This document shows, one piece after another, positions 15,838 through 26,544 of a stretch of 64,000 nucleotides of DNA. The notes under the pieces were generated by a model. That model had not been told where the DNA came from, searched no databases, and was given only the letters and a program-made list of their open reading frames with translations. The position numbers and the translations under genes are program-made. Source of the stretch: Flavobacteriia bacterium. GTDB lineage: Bacteria > Bacteroidota > Bacteroidia > Flavobacteriales > Flavobacteriaceae. The stretch spans positions 1 to 64,000 of the forward strand of contig JAABRF010000006.1 in the NCBI GenBank assembly GCA_011391075.1, in the 5' to 3' direction. Every line of letters starts with the position of its first letter. Position 1 is the first letter of the stretch.

Positions 15838-17316
15838 TTATGTTGCTTGGTCAAAAGCGGCTATCATTTTGTGTTTGGATTTGAGATACATTCCGGTGAT
15901 GTATTGCATGAGTTTTTGGTGCAAAACTATTCCTATCAAACCTAAAACAATGAGTGTAGCGACTCCAGCTTCAAAATTAATGAACTTGTATGGTATGTAA
16001 AAAAACAAAATTGGCACTACTAAAATAGGAAATCCAACCAACCATTGTACGGCACCTGTTCCTTGATAATTGAAGGCTGCTCGCTGGCTAAGGTCGATTT
16101 TTTTACGATTAAATGAACCGGCGAACAACAGGACATATGTATTGACTCCGACATTGTACATCATGGCGGCAAAATGCAACAGCAGAATATCCCAACCAAA
16201 GTAAACATAAGGAATACTCAGTACAAAAAGAATGATGGCACTCCATTGCATCAAAGTAAACTTGGCCTTTAAATAATCTTTGTATTTGACATTTTGACTC
16301 ATCAACATTTTGTAGTAGGCACTATCCCATGCCGGAATAAATTGACCAAAGCTGATGAGGAATACGCCGGTGATGAATATGGCCACAAAAACCATAAATG
16401 GGGTCATATTCAAATACATGGGATTGGTGTAGAAAATCAATCCGTAAAACAAACCCATCACGATGATAAATACAGAAGATCGAGGTCTTTTGTTGCGCCA
16501 CAGGAGCTTTAAATCCAATTGTAAAAACGGAGCTACACTACCAAATCGGTTTAACCAAGTCATTTCAGTAGTTTGCACTTCTTCCGATTTTACTTTTAAG
16601 GAAGCATCTATATAAAGTTTTTTCTTAAGTAATTTGAAATTGATTAGATACAAACTTGCCCATATCAATATTGGAATGATGATTAAAACTGGTTGAATAA
16701 GTATGCCACTCAATCCTTTTGAAAAAACACTGTATAAGGGAATTATTTCATAATGATTTAAGGTAAACAATCCTGAAACAATGACAATGATGGGTAAAAA
16801 AGCCCAATCGCTATCTGAAGTAGTACTTTCAATAATGAAATTTAAAAAGTTGACAATCAATGTAATAATTAACATGAGGAACATCCATATCAATACTTGT
16901 AAAACGTTTTCGTTTTCAATGATGGCAAATACCCCAAATGGGATGATGGCAAATAAGGGTAAAAAATTGAAAAAGGACAACATAGATTTTCCCAAAACGT
17001 AATTTACTATTTTGGACTTGTGTACCGGTAAAGTCAGGAAGGGTTTTACTGACATCACGGGAAGTTTTTGCATGAAAAAGCGCAAAAATAAATCGGCTAG
17101 TATCCAATAGAAAAGGAAATCATTTACTTTAATTAAGGGACTTTCTGTGGGAAATTGTTCTTTGAGAATAGGATAAAGTGCGATTCCTAAGGTCAAAAAG
17201 CTCAAGAGCATGTATATTGCAAAAAGAGCTAGTATGATGTTGAGTGCTATACTTTTTTGCCAATAAGATGAGCGGAAGAATTGTTTCCATTCAAAGTCTA
17301 AAAAATATTTGATCAT
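15838..17316 (-). CDS. DUF5687 family ABC exporter membrane protein
   Basis: This 492-residue polytopic protein has about twelve hydrophobic segments in two groups separated by a hydrophilic stretch near residues 225-255. The N-terminus FEWKQFFRSSYWQKSIALN and the segment FFMQKLPVMSVKPFLTLPV are typical of DUF5687, a Bacteroidota family of ABC-2-like permeases. It is first in a two-gene operon with the ATP-binding protein. Together they should form an exporter or membrane-remodelling ABC system of unknown cargo. Confidence 0.88.
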   Translation of the reverse strand: MIKYFLDFEWKQFFRSSYWQKSIALNIILALFAIYMLLSFLTLGIALYPILKEQFPTESPLIKVNDFLFYWILADLFLRFFMQKLPVMSVKPFLTLPVHKSKIVNYVLGKSMLSFFNFLPLFAIIPFGVFAIIENENVLQVLIWMFLMLIITLIVNFLNFIIESTTSDSDWAFLPIIVIVSGLFTLNHYEIIPLYSVFSKGLSGILIQPVLIIIPILIWASLYLINFKLLKKKLYIDASLKVKSEEVQTTEMTWLNRFGSVAPFLQLDLKLLWRNKRPRSSVFIIVMGLFYGLIFYTNPMYLNMTPFMVFVAIFITGVFLISFGQFIPAWDSAYYKMLMSQNVKYKDYLKAKFTLMQWSAIILFVLSIPYVYFGWDILLLHFAAMMYNVGVNTYVLLFAGSFNRKKIDLSQRAAFNYQGTGAVQWLVGFPILVVPILFFYIPYKFINFEAGVATLIVLGLIGIVLHQKLMQYITGMYLKSKHKMIAAFDQAT

Positions 17317-17410
17317 GGTTATTTAGTTGTAATAGATTGCTTGAAGAATAATAAATTGGTTTATAGATTTTATTGGTAGCCATTCAAGCCCATCCGTTAC
17401 AGTTTTCAAT

Positions 17411-17418
17411 TATCTTTG
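17411..17418 (+). promoter_or_regulatory. -7 box of the MFS gene
   Basis: TATCTTTG matches TAnnTTTG, 19 bases before the ATG at 17438, giving a leader of about 15 nt. No convincing TTG lies at the expected upstream spacing. Confidence 0.5.
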
Positions 17419-17437
17419 CGACTACAAAAAAAAACTT

Positions 17438-18643
17438 ATGCTCAACAGATTATCCAATCCCTACAGAGGTCTTTCCCGTGAGATCTGGTATTTATCGGCT
17501 ATCACGTTGGTGAATAGAGCCGGTGCCATGGTGATTCCTTTTCTCTCATTGTATCTCAACAAACATCTACATTATAGCCTAGAAGACATCGGTTGGATTA
17601 TGACCGCTTTTGGACTTGGTTCGGCATTAGGTACTTTTGTAGGGGGAAAACTCACCAACCGTTATGGTTATCTCAAAGTTATGGTAAGCAGTCTCGTCAT
17701 GACAGGTTTTGTGTTTTTTGGAATTCAATTTTTAGAAAACTATTGGTATTTGATGGGTGGTATCTTTCTACTCACTTTTGTAGCCGACACCTATAGACCT
17801 GCCATTTGGGTGGCTATGGATGCTTATAGTGATGAAAGTAATAAAACCCGTTCGGTTACCTTGATTCGCTTGGCAATCAACTTGGGATTTGCTGTTGGAC
17901 CGGCAGTAGGTGGATTGATTATTGCTGTTTTGAGTTATAATTATCTGTTTTGGATTGACGGCAGCACCAGTATTATAGCCGGATTTCTATTGTGGAAACT
18001 CATTGTACAGAAAAAATCTAAATCCAAAGCTGTTGAAGAGTCTACAGAACCCATAGCCAATCAATCTCCTTATACAGATGTGCCTTATCTTTTGTTTTTT
18101 GCCTCCATTACATTGATGGGTACGGCATTTATGCAATTTAACTCCACCATGCCCATTTACTTCAGTAAAGAAGTTCAGATGAGTGAGCAGCAAATCGGAT
18201 TGTTGTTGGCACTCAATGGGTTTATGATTTTTTTACTGGAAATGCCCCTTGTACATCATCTGGAAAAATTGAAAAAGCATCCGTTGCAAATTACCCTTTA
18301 CGGAAGTGTTCTGTTTGTTTTGACCTTTTTAGTGTTGAATATTGCGCCCATTATGCTCATACCTGTTATTTCGATGGTTTTGCTTACTTTGGGTGAAATG
18401 ATCAGCTTTCCTTATTCCAATTCTTTTGCGATGACGCGATCCAACAGGGGTAAAAAAGGAGATTATATGGCGCTTTATACATTGACCTTTTCATTGGGTA
18501 GTTTGATAGGTCCCAATTTGGGCATGCATTTATCACAATCATATGGATTCCAAGTCACGTGGTATGTCATGGCAGGAATCATGAGTATTTCCATTGGGTT
18601 GATGTATGGGTTGTGGGTCATGATTCGTAGAGACAGGTCGTGA
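17438..18643 (+). CDS. MFS transporter
   Basis: This 401-residue protein has about twelve transmembrane segments in two halves with a charged central loop (KKSKSKAVEES, near residue 190). The loop between helices 2 and 3 has the MFS pattern GKLTNRYGYLKV. It resembles the drug/sugar-type MFS-1 exporters, but the substrate cannot be read from sequence. The gene stands alone, divergent from the DUF5687 operon. Its stop codon lies inside a perfect inverted repeat. Confidence 0.88.
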   Translation: MLNRLSNPYRGLSREIWYLSAITLVNRAGAMVIPFLSLYLNKHLHYSLEDIGWIMTAFGLGSALGTFVGGKLTNRYGYLKVMVSSLVMTGFVFFGIQFLENYWYLMGGIFLLTFVADTYRPAIWVAMDAYSDESNKTRSVTLIRLAINLGFAVGPAVGGLIIAVLSYNYLFWIDGSTSIIAGFLLWKLIVQKKSKSKAVEESTEPIANQSPYTDVPYLLFFASITLMGTAFMQFNSTMPIYFSKEVQMSEQQIGLLLALNGFMIFLLEMPLVHHLEKLKKHPLQITLYGSVLFVLTFLVLNIAPIMLIPVISMVLLTLGEMISFPYSNSFAMTRSNRGKKGDYMALYTLTFSLGSLIGPNLGMHLSQSYGFQVTWYVMAGIMSISIGLMYGLWVMIRRDRS

Positions 18644-18649
18644 CCTGTC
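18632..18649. repeat. Perfect inverted repeat spanning the MFS stop codon
   Basis: GACAGGTC (18632-18639) and GACCTGTC (18642-18649) are exact reverse complements separated by GT. The TGA stop of the MFS gene lies inside. There is no following T-run, so it is not a classical terminator. It looks like a short REP-type palindrome. Confidence 0.6.
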
Positions 18650-18764
18650 CATTGAATATGAGGACAAATTGCAATCTGTTCGTGCGGGAGTTTGATTATT
18701 TCAAATATTCAATCTATACAATATTATACCATATAAATTATCTTTCGAAAAAAAGGTCCATTTC

Positions 18765-21700
18765 CTACATATTTCGCCTATACTGTCCTCCTACTTCAAA
18801 TAATGCTTGGGTGATTTGACCGATGGTACATACTTTGGCTGCTTCTATCAATTGTCCAAAAATATTCTCATTGATAAGGGCTTTTTGTCTTATCAAATGT
18901 AATTGCGTTTGAGCTTCTGCTTGAAACATTTTATGCATATTTTCTACAATGGCAATTTGGTATTGCTTTTCTTCCTCGGTAGCTCGGATGACTTCGCGTG
19001 GTAAAACCGTGGGTGAACCTTTACTACTCAAAAACGTGTTGACTCCAATGATAGGGAATTCGCCTGTGTGTTTTAAGGTTTCGTAATACAAACTCTCCTC
19101 TTGTATTTTACTGCGTTGGTACATGGTTTCCATAGCGCCCAATACACCACCGCGTTCTGTAATGCGATCAAATTCGGCATAGACCGCTTCTTCTACTAGG
19201 TCGGTGAGTTCCTCAATGATAAAAGAACCTTGTATAGGATTTTCGTTTTTGGACAAACCCAATTCTTTGTTGATGATCAACTGAATCGCCATGGCTCGAC
19301 GTACACTTTCTTCGGTAGGTGTGGTGATGGCTTCGTCGTAGGCATTGGTGTGCAAAGAATTACAATTGTCATAGATGGCGTACAATGCTTGCAAAGTGGT
19401 GCGAATGTCATTGAAGTCTATTTCTTGTGCGTGCAGAGACCTTCCTGAGGTTTGAATGTGGTATTTCAACATTTGAGAACGCTCATTGGCATGGTATTTA
19501 TCTCTCAGAGCTTTGGCCCATATTTTACGTGCCACTCGCCCAATAACCGCATACTCCGGATCGATACCATTGGAGAAGAAAAAGGACAAATTGGGAGCAA
19601 AATCGTTGATGTTCATTCCTCTAGACAAGTAGTACTCAACATAGGTAAAACCATTGGCCAAGGTAAAAGCCAATTGGCTGATGGGATTGGCTCCAGCTTC
19701 GGCAATGTGATATCCAGAGATGGATACGGAATAGAAGTTTCTAATTTTGTTTTCGATGAAATATTCCTGAACATCACCCATCAATCTCAAGGCAAATTCG
19801 GTTGAAAAAATACAGGTGTTTTGAGCCTGATCTTCTTTTAAAATATCCGATTGAATGGTGCCGCGTACCTGGGTCAACGCCTCGGTTTTGATTTTTTGAT
19901 ACACCTCTTGAGGCAATACTTGGTCACCGGTGACGCCTAGTAAAAACAAACCTAAACCGTTGTTGCCTTCGGGTAAATCTCCTTGATAGGCAGGTCGAGA
20001 AATACCTTTTTGAAGGTAGAGGTTCTTGATTTTGGATTCAATTTCCTTTTCCAAGCTGTGTGCATGTATGTATTTTTCACATTCTTGGTCGATTACGGCA
20101 TTCATAAAATAACCCAACATCATGGGTGCCGGACCATTGATGGTCATGGAAACCGATGTTTTGGGATTGGTCAAATCAAAACCCGAATAGAGTTTTTTAG
20201 CATCGTCCAGGCAACAAATGGACACGCCCGAATTGCCTATCTTACCATAAATATCAGGACGTTTATCAGGGTCATTGCCATATAATGTGACACTATCAAA
20301 AGCTGTGGAAAGTCTTTTGGCGGGCATTCCCAAACTGACGTAATGAAAACGGCGGTTGGTTCTTTCGGGGCCACCTTCACCGGCAAACATACGGGTAGGA
20401 TCTTCTTCGGTGCGTTTTAAAGGATATATACCTGCTGTAAAAGGAAATGAGCCGGGTACGTTTTCCTGAAGCATCCAGAAGAGCAAATCACCCCAAGCGC
20501 TGTATTTGGGTAAAGCAATTTTGGGAATAGCTGTGTGCGATAAGGATTCTGTATAATTGGGAATTTCGATGATTTTATCTCTTACCTTAAACTGATAAAT
20601 GGGATCTTTATAGGATTGCTTTTGCGCTTCCCATTGGACGATTTTTTCCCAATTTTTGGTATGTAAATCGGGTTTCATTGCGTTGAATTTTTGCAGTAAG
20701 ATTTTGATTAATTCAGCATCGGATGGATGGGTTTGAGAGAGAATTTGGGTTTCATTTAGTCCGTTTTCCAACAACAAATGTGGTTGTTTTTGACCCGTAA
20801 GTGCGATGATGGTTTGATATATTCCAAATAGATTTTGAGCTGCATTTTTTTGTTGTAAACTCACTTCGTCGTAATGTCTGTTGTTTTCTACTATTTCAGA
20901 GAGATAGCGTACTCTTTTGGGTGGAATGACAAAGTTTTTGTCGGTGAATATATGTCCGTGATCGATTTTGGATTGAAAATCGGTGCCTAATTTGGTATTG
21001 AAAATATGCAATAAAGCTTTATACAATTCATTGGTGCCATGGTCATTGAATTGAGATGCCATGGTTCCATATACTGGCATGGTATTGAAATCACGATCAA
21101 ATAATTTATGATTGCGTTGGTATTGCTTTTTCACATCGCGTAAAGCGTCTTCTGCGCCTCGTTTGTCAAATTTGTTGATGGCGATGAGATCGGCAAAATC
21201 CAACATGTCGATTTTTTCCAATTGGGTTGGTGCCCCAAATTCGGGTGTCATGACATAAAGTGCTACATCTGAATGATCTAAAATTTCAGTATCGGATTGA
21301 CCGATGCCGGAAGTTTCCAAAATAATCAAGTCGTATCGAGCTGCTTTGAGGATTTGCAAGGCATCACTAACGTGTTTAGATAAAGCCAAATTGCTTTGGC
21401 GTGTGGCCAAACTACGCATATACACCTTGGGATGGTTGATGGCGTTCATACGAATTCGGTCACCGAGCAATGCACCACCTGTTTTACGTTTGGAAGGATC
21501 TACTGAGATGATGGCTAAATTTTTATCAGGAAAATCGGTCAAAAATCTACGCACCAATTCATCTACTAGAGAAGATTTGCCTGCGCCACCGGTTCCGGTA
21601 ATTCCCAACACAAAAACTTGATTGGTTTCCAATAAGGGAGAAGTAAAAACTTGGTGAAAGGTTTCGGTATTGTTTTCTGCCAAAGTGATTAGTCGGGCGA

Positions 21701-22202
21701 TGGTATTAACATCTTTCTTTTGAAGCAGTGAAGTCAAATCTTTAGCATTGGAAAAAGTAGGAGTAAGTATATCCGATCTTTGCACCATATCGTTGATCAT
21801 GCCTTGCAAACCCATTTCGCGACCGTCGTCGGGAGAATAAATGCGGGTAATGCCGTAGTCCATCAATTCCTTGATTTCCTCGGGGAGAATGACACCGCCA
21901 CCACCTCCGAAAATTTGGATGTGTCCAGCACCTTTTTCCTTCAATAAATCGTGCATATATTTGAAATATTCCACATGTCCACCTTGGTAGGAAGTCATGG
22001 CTATGGCTTGCGCATCCTCTTGAATAGCAGTTTGTACCACTTCATCCACACTGCGGTCGTGTCCTAGATGAATCACTTCAACGCCAGTGGCCTGAATGAT
22101 GCGACGCATGATATTGATGGCAGCATCGTGACCGTCGAACAGCGAAGCAGCAGTAACAATTCGGATTTTATTTTGGGGAAGGTAGGTTGGTATTTCGTTC
22201 AT
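18765..22202 (-). CDS. icmF: Fused B12-dependent acyl-CoA mutase/G-protein chaperone IcmF
   Basis: This 1145-residue protein has all the IcmF modules in one chain: an N-terminal cobalamin-binding domain (about 12-145; [10 protein letters not shown] with ligand His25), a MeaB-like GTPase (about 195-430; Walker [10 protein letters not shown] at 203-211) and the large acyl-CoA-binding mutase barrel to the end. IcmF interconverts isobutyryl-CoA and n-butyryl-CoA, and some members act on isovaleryl/pivalyl-CoA. The GTPase domain gates B12 loading and rescue. Classic methylmalonyl-CoA mutase has two subunits without an internal G domain, so the fusion is diagnostic. The gene is separated from the upstream tolC-like gene by a terminator. 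Exact substrate preference is not decided here. Confidence 0.93.
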   Translation of the reverse strand: MNEIPTYLPQNKIRIVTAASLFDGHDAAINIMRRIIQATGVEVIHLGHDRSVDEVVQTAIQEDAQAIAMTSYQGGHVEYFKYMHDLLKEKGAGHIQIFGGGGGVILPEEIKELMDYGITRIYSPDDGREMGLQGMINDMVQRSDILTPTFSNAKDLTSLLQKKDVNTIARLITLAENNTETFHQVFTSPLLETNQVFVLGITGTGGAGKSSLVDELVRRFLTDFPDKNLAIISVDPSKRKTGGALLGDRIRMNAINHPKVYMRSLATRQSNLALSKHVSDALQILKAARYDLIILETSGIGQSDTEILDHSDVALYVMTPEFGAPTQLEKIDMLDFADLIAINKFDKRGAEDALRDVKKQYQRNHKLFDRDFNTMPVYGTMASQFNDHGTNELYKALLHIFNTKLGTDFQSKIDHGHIFTDKNFVIPPKRVRYLSEIVENNRHYDEVSLQQKNAAQNLFGIYQTIIALTGQKQPHLLLENGLNETQILSQTHPSDAELIKILLQKFNAMKPDLHTKNWEKIVQWEAQKQSYKDPIYQFKVRDKIIEIPNYTESLSHTAIPKIALPKYSAWGDLLFWMLQENVPGSFPFTAGIYPLKRTEEDPTRMFAGEGGPERTNRRFHYVSLGMPAKRLSTAFDSVTLYGNDPDKRPDIYGKIGNSGVSICCLDDAKKLYSGFDLTNPKTSVSMTINGPAPMMLGYFMNAVIDQECEKYIHAHSLEKEIESKIKNLYLQKGISRPAYQGDLPEGNNGLGLFLLGVTGDQVLPQEVYQKIKTEALTQVRGTIQSDILKEDQAQNTCIFSTEFALRLMGDVQEYFIENKIRNFYSVSISGYHIAEAGANPISQLAFTLANGFTYVEYYLSRGMNINDFAPNLSFFFSNGIDPEYAVIGRVARKIWAKALRDKYHANERSQMLKYHIQTSGRSLHAQEIDFNDIRTTLQALYAIYDNCNSLHTNAYDEAITTPTEESVRRAMAIQLIINKELGLSKNENPIQGSFIIEELTDLVEEAVYAEFDRITERGGVLGAMETMYQRSKIQEESLYYETLKHTGEFPIIGVNTFLSSKGSPTVLPREVIRATEEEKQYQIAIVENMHKMFQAEAQTQLHLIRQKALINENIFGQLIEAAKVCTIGQITQALFEVGGQYRRNM

Positions 22203-22290
22203 GTTGATGTAATGAGATTAAATACTTTAAGAGTATCGTTTAGGGCATGTTAGAAAACAAAAATACGTTTTTTATTGAGATTAAAACGAA

Positions 22291-22328
22291 CAAAACCCCC
22301 AAAGGTTTTAACACGCTTTGGGGGTTTT
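22291..22328 (-). terminator. Terminator between the TolC-like gene and icmF
   Basis: CAAAACCCCCAAAG (22291-22304) pairs with CTTTGGGGGTTTT (22316-22328) around an 11-base loop. On the minus strand the stem follows the TolC-like stop at 22354 and ends in a T-rich arm. Confidence 0.85.
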
Positions 22329-22353
22329 GGTAAGCTATAATATTAAATGCTAT

Positions 22354-23661
22354 TTATAAAGTAATCGGAACTCCGTAATATATTTCTAGGAATTTGGATT
22401 TGAATAAGAAATTGTATTTGGCTCTGATAAATGAAGATTGCGCTTGAACCAATTGATTTCTCACTTGTTCGAAATCGTAAGAAGTCAGGATTCCCAAATT
22501 GTAACGTTCTTGAGCAGTTCTAAAAGCTTCTTCTTGAGCTTCAACCGATTTTTTGGCAGCATCAAAAGTTTTGAGTGACGTTTTAGCATCAATATAGGCC
22601 CGCTCTACTTCGGCTTGCAAATTTACTTTTTTGGTTTCCAATGAATTTTCTAAAATCAGTTTTTGAACTTGCGCTCTTTGTGTATTGAGTTTGGTGTTGA
22701 ATTTATCAAAAATAGGGATGCTAGCTGAAACACCCAATGAATGGCCGCGATTATCACCCAATTGCTTGAAATAACCCGATTGAGATGCTAAATCTGCAAT
22801 GTTTAGATAATTTGTACCAAAACTATATGATGCAGTAACTGTAGGTAAATAACCTGCTTTAGCATTGGCAATTTCCAAATCTGAATTCTCCACTTGTTTG
22901 TTAGCTGAAATAATTTCGGGTCTCCATTCTAAAGCTTTATTGTAAATCATTTCACTGTTACTGTATTTCAATTTAGCTTCATCAACGGTGATAGGCATAT
23001 CGGCAATGTCAAATCCGGCAAAAGGGACTTGAAGTAACTGACTCAATTCTAATAATGCTAATTCCAAGTTGTTTTGAGCTGTCACTAAACTTTCTTCATT
23101 GGCTGCCAAAGTCGCTTGAACTTGAAACAAATCGTTTTGCGCTTTTACACCTGCTTTTACTAATTCATCCATGCGTGCTAAAAGTTTTTGACCTACACCC
23201 AATTGATCTTGTGCAATGATGACGCCTTCTCTATTGAAAAGCACATTCATATAGGCACTTACTACTTGTACGGCTAAATCACTTTTCAATTCTTCCACTG
23301 CCAATTCGCTTATTTCTACGTCTTTTTGAGCTAAAGTGACCGCATTTTTAGTACGATTTCCATTGTAAAGGGTTGCATTTGTATAAATACCCATGCTATT
23401 ACTAAACGAACTATTTTTTTCAGGTGCTCCAAATGCATAATCAGCCCCAAAAGAACCTGATACGCCTGGTAAAAAACTGCTTTTGGCTCTATCAACTTCT
23501 ACTTCTTGCAATTGAGTAGACAACTCGTTTTGTTTGACACTCAAATTATTTTGAACTGCATGTTCAACACATTCTTGCAAAGTCCATTTTTTGGGAGTTT
23601 GTTGGGCAATAGCAACTGTCATTCCTAAAAACAAAAAAGCCAGTCGAAATATGGTTTTCAT
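22354..23661 (-). CDS. TolC-family outer-membrane channel
   Basis: This 435-residue protein has a signal peptide (cleavage near AIAQ) and two long coiled-coil repeats typical of the outer-membrane efflux protein (OEP) family. The start of the mature chain, KKWTLQECVEHAVQNN, and the late NLGILTSYDFEQVRNQLVQAQ are characteristic. Such channels form trimers that connect inner-membrane efflux pumps or type I secretion systems to the outside. No membrane-fusion or pump gene is adjacent, so the partner is encoded elsewhere. The gene is transcribed alone between a tRNA locus and a terminator. Confidence 0.92.
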   Translation of the reverse strand: MKTIFRLAFLFLGMTVAIAQQTPKKWTLQECVEHAVQNNLSVKQNELSTQLQEVEVDRAKSSFLPGVSGSFGADYAFGAPEKNSSFSNSMGIYTNATLYNGNRTKNAVTLAQKDVEISELAVEELKSDLAVQVVSAYMNVLFNREGVIIAQDQLGVGQKLLARMDELVKAGVKAQNDLFQVQATLAANEESLVTAQNNLELALLELSQLLQVPFAGFDIADMPITVDEAKLKYSNSEMIYNKALEWRPEIISANKQVENSDLEIANAKAGYLPTVTASYSFGTNYLNIADLASQSGYFKQLGDNRGHSLGVSASIPIFDKFNTKLNTQRAQVQKLILENSLETKKVNLQAEVERAYIDAKTSLKTFDAAKKSVEAQEEAFRTAQERYNLGILTSYDFEQVRNQLVQAQSSFIRAKYNFLFKSKFLEIYYGVPITL

Positions 23662-23767
23662 AAGGTAAAGTTTTTCAAATTATACGAGAAATAGGACGTT
23701 GAAACGAAAGGAATGTTACAAAAATATTCAAATTCAAAAAAAGGAAAGAAAAAATATGTAAAAATAA

Positions 23768-23797
23768 TTGACAATTTATATAAAAGTATTAAATTTG
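23768..23797 (+). promoter_or_regulatory. Promoter of the tRNA-Gly/tRNA-Leu unit
   Basis: TTG at 23768-23770 and TAAATTTG at 23790-23797, 19 bases apart, match the Bacteroidota -33/-7 promoter. The tRNA-Gly starts 40 bases further on. Confidence 0.7.
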
Positions 23798-23837
23798 CCG
23801 ACCGTTCCAGTAATGAAATATAGGAACGATAATGCAT

Positions 23838-23909
23838 GCGAAAGTAGCTCAGGGGTAGAGCATCACCTTGCCAAGGTGAGGGTCGCGGGTTCGAATCCCG
23901 TTTTTCGCT
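23838..23909 (+). tRNA. tRNA-Gly (GCC)
   Basis: A full cloverleaf can be drawn. The acceptor GCGAAAG pairs with TTTTCGC, the D-arm is AGCTCAGGGGTAGAGC, the anticodon loop carries GCC, and the T-arm is GCGGGTTCGAATCCCGT. CCA is not encoded. It decodes GGC/GGU glycine codons and is followed 76 bases later by tRNA-Leu. Confidence 0.95.
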
Positions 23910-23985
23910 CAAGTCTAAAAAAGCATCCTTCAATACCAAAGCGAGTAAAAACGCTCAACCTGAAGTTGTTTTTTCACCTCACAAT

Positions 23986-24070
23986 GCTCGAGTGGTGGAA
24001 TGGTAGACACGAAGGACTTAAAATCCTTTGGGCAGTAATGCCTGTGCGGGTTCAAGTCCCGCCTCGAGTA
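23986..24070 (+). tRNA. tRNA-Leu (TAA)
   Basis: This 85-nt class II tRNA has acceptor GCTCGAG/CTCGAGT, a D-loop with GGTAGAC, anticodon TAA in the loop CTTAAAA, a long variable arm (GGGCAGTAATGCCTGT) and T-arm GCGGGTTCAAGTCCCGC. It reads UUA. It shares the promoter of the tRNA-Gly gene. Confidence 0.95.
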
Positions 24071-24074
24071 CATC

Positions 24075-24109
24075 AAACCCTATTAATCTGTTGATTGATA
24101 GGGTTTTTT
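24075..24109 (+). terminator. Terminator of the tRNA unit
   Basis: AAACCCTAT (24075-24083) pairs with ATAGGGTTT (24098-24106), with inner AATC/GATT pairing, followed by T's. The T-rich arms make it usable from both sides. Confidence 0.8.
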
Positions 24110-24118
24110 GTTGTTGTG

Positions 24119-26446
24119 CTATAAAGGAATCTTCAATACAACTGCATCGTTAATGACAAAGGATTTTGGCATCATAAAGTTTTTCCTTGGTTCAATCTTA
24201 AAAGCGGGATTTTCTAAAAGATCAAATGTGATGTCATACAAATCTAAATCTGTTTTTTGACCTTTGGGAACAACTAATTGAAGGTGCATTTGATCAACTC
24301 CATCTGCCAGATAATAGGAACAAATCTTTTTGTTTTGACTTGAAAGATGGTGCATTTTATCAGAATCTATTATAGGTTTATCATATTCAGCACCATTTAC
24401 TCTCATTTCATAAAAAGAAATGCTATCTTTTGCATGGACAAGAAACAAGTTGGATTTACGGGTGCTCAGAATCGTATAATCAATTACTGTTTTGTTGGAA
24501 TAAGTAGAATCATTGATGGTTTTAAAAATTACTGGTTTGGATATATTTCTTATATCTGTTGATGTGTATTGGTAAATACGTGTATTATATTTACTGCTAA
24601 AAGGTAAAGTCAAATCACCCTTGATGGGTTGTGTTGCTAGAAACTGTTTGGTAAAATCATCTGTATTAAAATCATATGTTGCCCAATAGGCTTTTCCTCG
24701 TGCTACATCCTGATAATAAATTATACTATTTGGTTTGCGTTGTTCTGTTGTAAAACTTCCTCTAAAAAATGCTGAACCAAACATTAAAACAGAAATAACT
24801 AAAAACATTCTAATCATGGGTTTATGATTTATATAAAAATCAAATGTACTGATAAGTGTCGTCATGAGTAAAACACTCAAAACGGTACTTATTACCAACA
24901 TTTTTAAGCCTAGTCCTACAGGGAACATGGCAATCTGAGGGGCAAAAATCATCAAACCGGGTATGGCAATGAAAGTAAAAATTAAAAGTGATTTATCACT
25001 GATTTTTGGAGACAGAATTAAAATGGCGTAGGCTATTAGCATACCCATAGTTGGAATGATAAAAAAACCTGCTCCTTTGAGTTTCAGGGCGATAAAGACA
25101 TTGATAACCAACCACAATAAAATGGGTGCAAACAGTAAATTGGGTAACGTTCGCTTATCGAAAAAAGGTTTATAAATCATCCAAAACACCGCAATACTCA
25201 AAGAGATAAATCCCATGATAAACCATTTTCCATTATAGGTAAAACCGTGTAATATCTCTTTGAATTCGGGTGTAATTAATAAGATTAGTTTCCAACCAAA
25301 CCATCCCAAAATAAAAGATGCCAACAATGAACTCAGCAGCGGAATAAAACCTCTTAAACTTTCCTTAAAAGTCACTCTATTTCTTCTGATTCCAATTAGA
25401 AAAAAGGAGAAAAACAGAAAACAGGCTACCACAACAAGAGGTAACACCCATGCAAAAGGGTAAGATATATTTCCTAAATATGGAAAATTAAAAAAGACCA
25501 AATCCTGTTTGCTGTTGAGTTGGCTCAAATCAACATCAGCAAAATAATTTAGCAGTGTGGATGTATAAGCGCCTTGATGCATCAAAGTATTGCGATCCAA
25601 TCGATCGTAACTGTCTTGTTCGGAATGATAATCAAAATGATCGTCAATAAAGGCAAAGTTAAATCCATCAATATGGGCATTTTCTCTAAAAATAGTTAAG
25701 TCTGTATCATTTGGTAACATCTTGTAAATACTATACATCAAAGAGTTGCCTACTGAATGTGAAAGTTTTGCTTTATTATAACTTTGAATGAGTTTCGCAT
25801 TACCCGAATTGGTTTCCAATAACATATAACTAGGGCCGCCGCTACCTCTGGCTTCCAAATTGAGCACCAATCCTACCTCTTTAGCCCAAGGATGGTGTTG
25901 AACAAATGCTTTAGCTCCCAATAATCCTATTTCCTCAGCATCTGAAAATACAATTATGATATTATTTTTAGGCTTTTTTCCAGATGCTAAAAAAGCTCGG
26001 ACACTTTCTAAAATGGAAACAACACCACTACCGGCATCACTTGCCCCTGGGGATTTAGAATGTGGTGCTGAATCGTAATGCGTTAAAAGTAATAGCGCTT
26101 TTCCTTCTGGTTGGCTACCTTCAATTCGGGTTAACACATTGAATACTTTACAGGCTCCATTCCATTTGGGATTAATAGCTTCTTGCTCTTGAATTTCAAC
26201 TTTCAAACCCATTTTACGAAGTTCATCGATAAGATAATTCCGCACTTTGGTGTGTTCTAAAGTCCCAACATAATGTGGCTTTTGGGAAATTTCCTTCAAA
26301 TGCACTAAAGCACGATCGGTTGAAAACACTTCTGGTGAAGCATTAATATCCGTGTGATAATGGGGTAATTGTCTATCGAAAGCCAGATAAATAGCGCCAA
26401 CAATCAAGGCAAATGAGAGAAGTGGAAAATAAACTCTTTTAAACAT
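24119..26446 (-). CDS. M28-family zinc metallopeptidase with C-terminal membrane domain
   Basis: This 775-residue protein has an N-terminal membrane helix or signal and a peptidase M28 domain with zinc ligands and catalytic acids visible in HYDSAPHS (about 124), PGASDAGSGV, SDAEEIGLLG (about 167) and NLEARGSGG. About eight hydrophobic segments follow (roughly residues 330-560), and then a soluble C-terminal domain. This layout resembles Fxna/ERMP1-like M28 proteins. The peptidase domain probably faces the periplasm. It is monocistronic, between the tRNA unit and a small zinc-finger gene. The peptide substrate is unknown. Confidence 0.9.
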   Translation of the reverse strand: MFKRVYFPLLSFALIVGAIYLAFDRQLPHYHTDINASPEVFSTDRALVHLKEISQKPHYVGTLEHTKVRNYLIDELRKMGLKVEIQEQEAINPKWNGACKVFNVLTRIEGSQPEGKALLLLTHYDSAPHSKSPGASDAGSGVVSILESVRAFLASGKKPKNNIIIVFSDAEEIGLLGAKAFVQHHPWAKEVGLVLNLEARGSGGPSYMLLETNSGNAKLIQSYNKAKLSHSVGNSLMYSIYKMLPNDTDLTIFRENAHIDGFNFAFIDDHFDYHSEQDSYDRLDRNTLMHQGAYTSTLLNYFADVDLSQLNSKQDLVFFNFPYLGNISYPFAWVLPLVVVACFLFFSFFLIGIRRNRVTFKESLRGFIPLLSSLLASFILGWFGWKLILLITPEFKEILHGFTYNGKWFIMGFISLSIAVFWMIYKPFFDKRTLPNLLFAPILLWLVINVFIALKLKGAGFFIIPTMGMLIAYAILILSPKISDKSLLIFTFIAIPGLMIFAPQIAMFPVGLGLKMLVISTVLSVLLMTTLISTFDFYINHKPMIRMFLVISVLMFGSAFFRGSFTTEQRKPNSIIYYQDVARGKAYWATYDFNTDDFTKQFLATQPIKGDLTLPFSSKYNTRIYQYTSTDIRNISKPVIFKTINDSTYSNKTVIDYTILSTRKSNLFLVHAKDSISFYEMRVNGAEYDKPIIDSDKMHHLSSQNKKICSYYLADGVDQMHLQLVVPKGQKTDLDLYDITFDLLENPAFKIEPRKNFMMPKSFVINDAVVLKIPL

Positions 26447-26544
26447 GAGAAGTTTAGTTTAGGATAATAATAGGTGTATTCCCAATATTGTGAAGATTGG
26501 TAATTCTTTGTGAATATAATTATTTTAGGTATGTTTAAAATAAT

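Noticed and set aside
23768-24094. Open frames on both strands over the tRNA-Gly/tRNA-Leu region
   Set aside because: They run through two tRNA genes and the promoter; not credible proteins.
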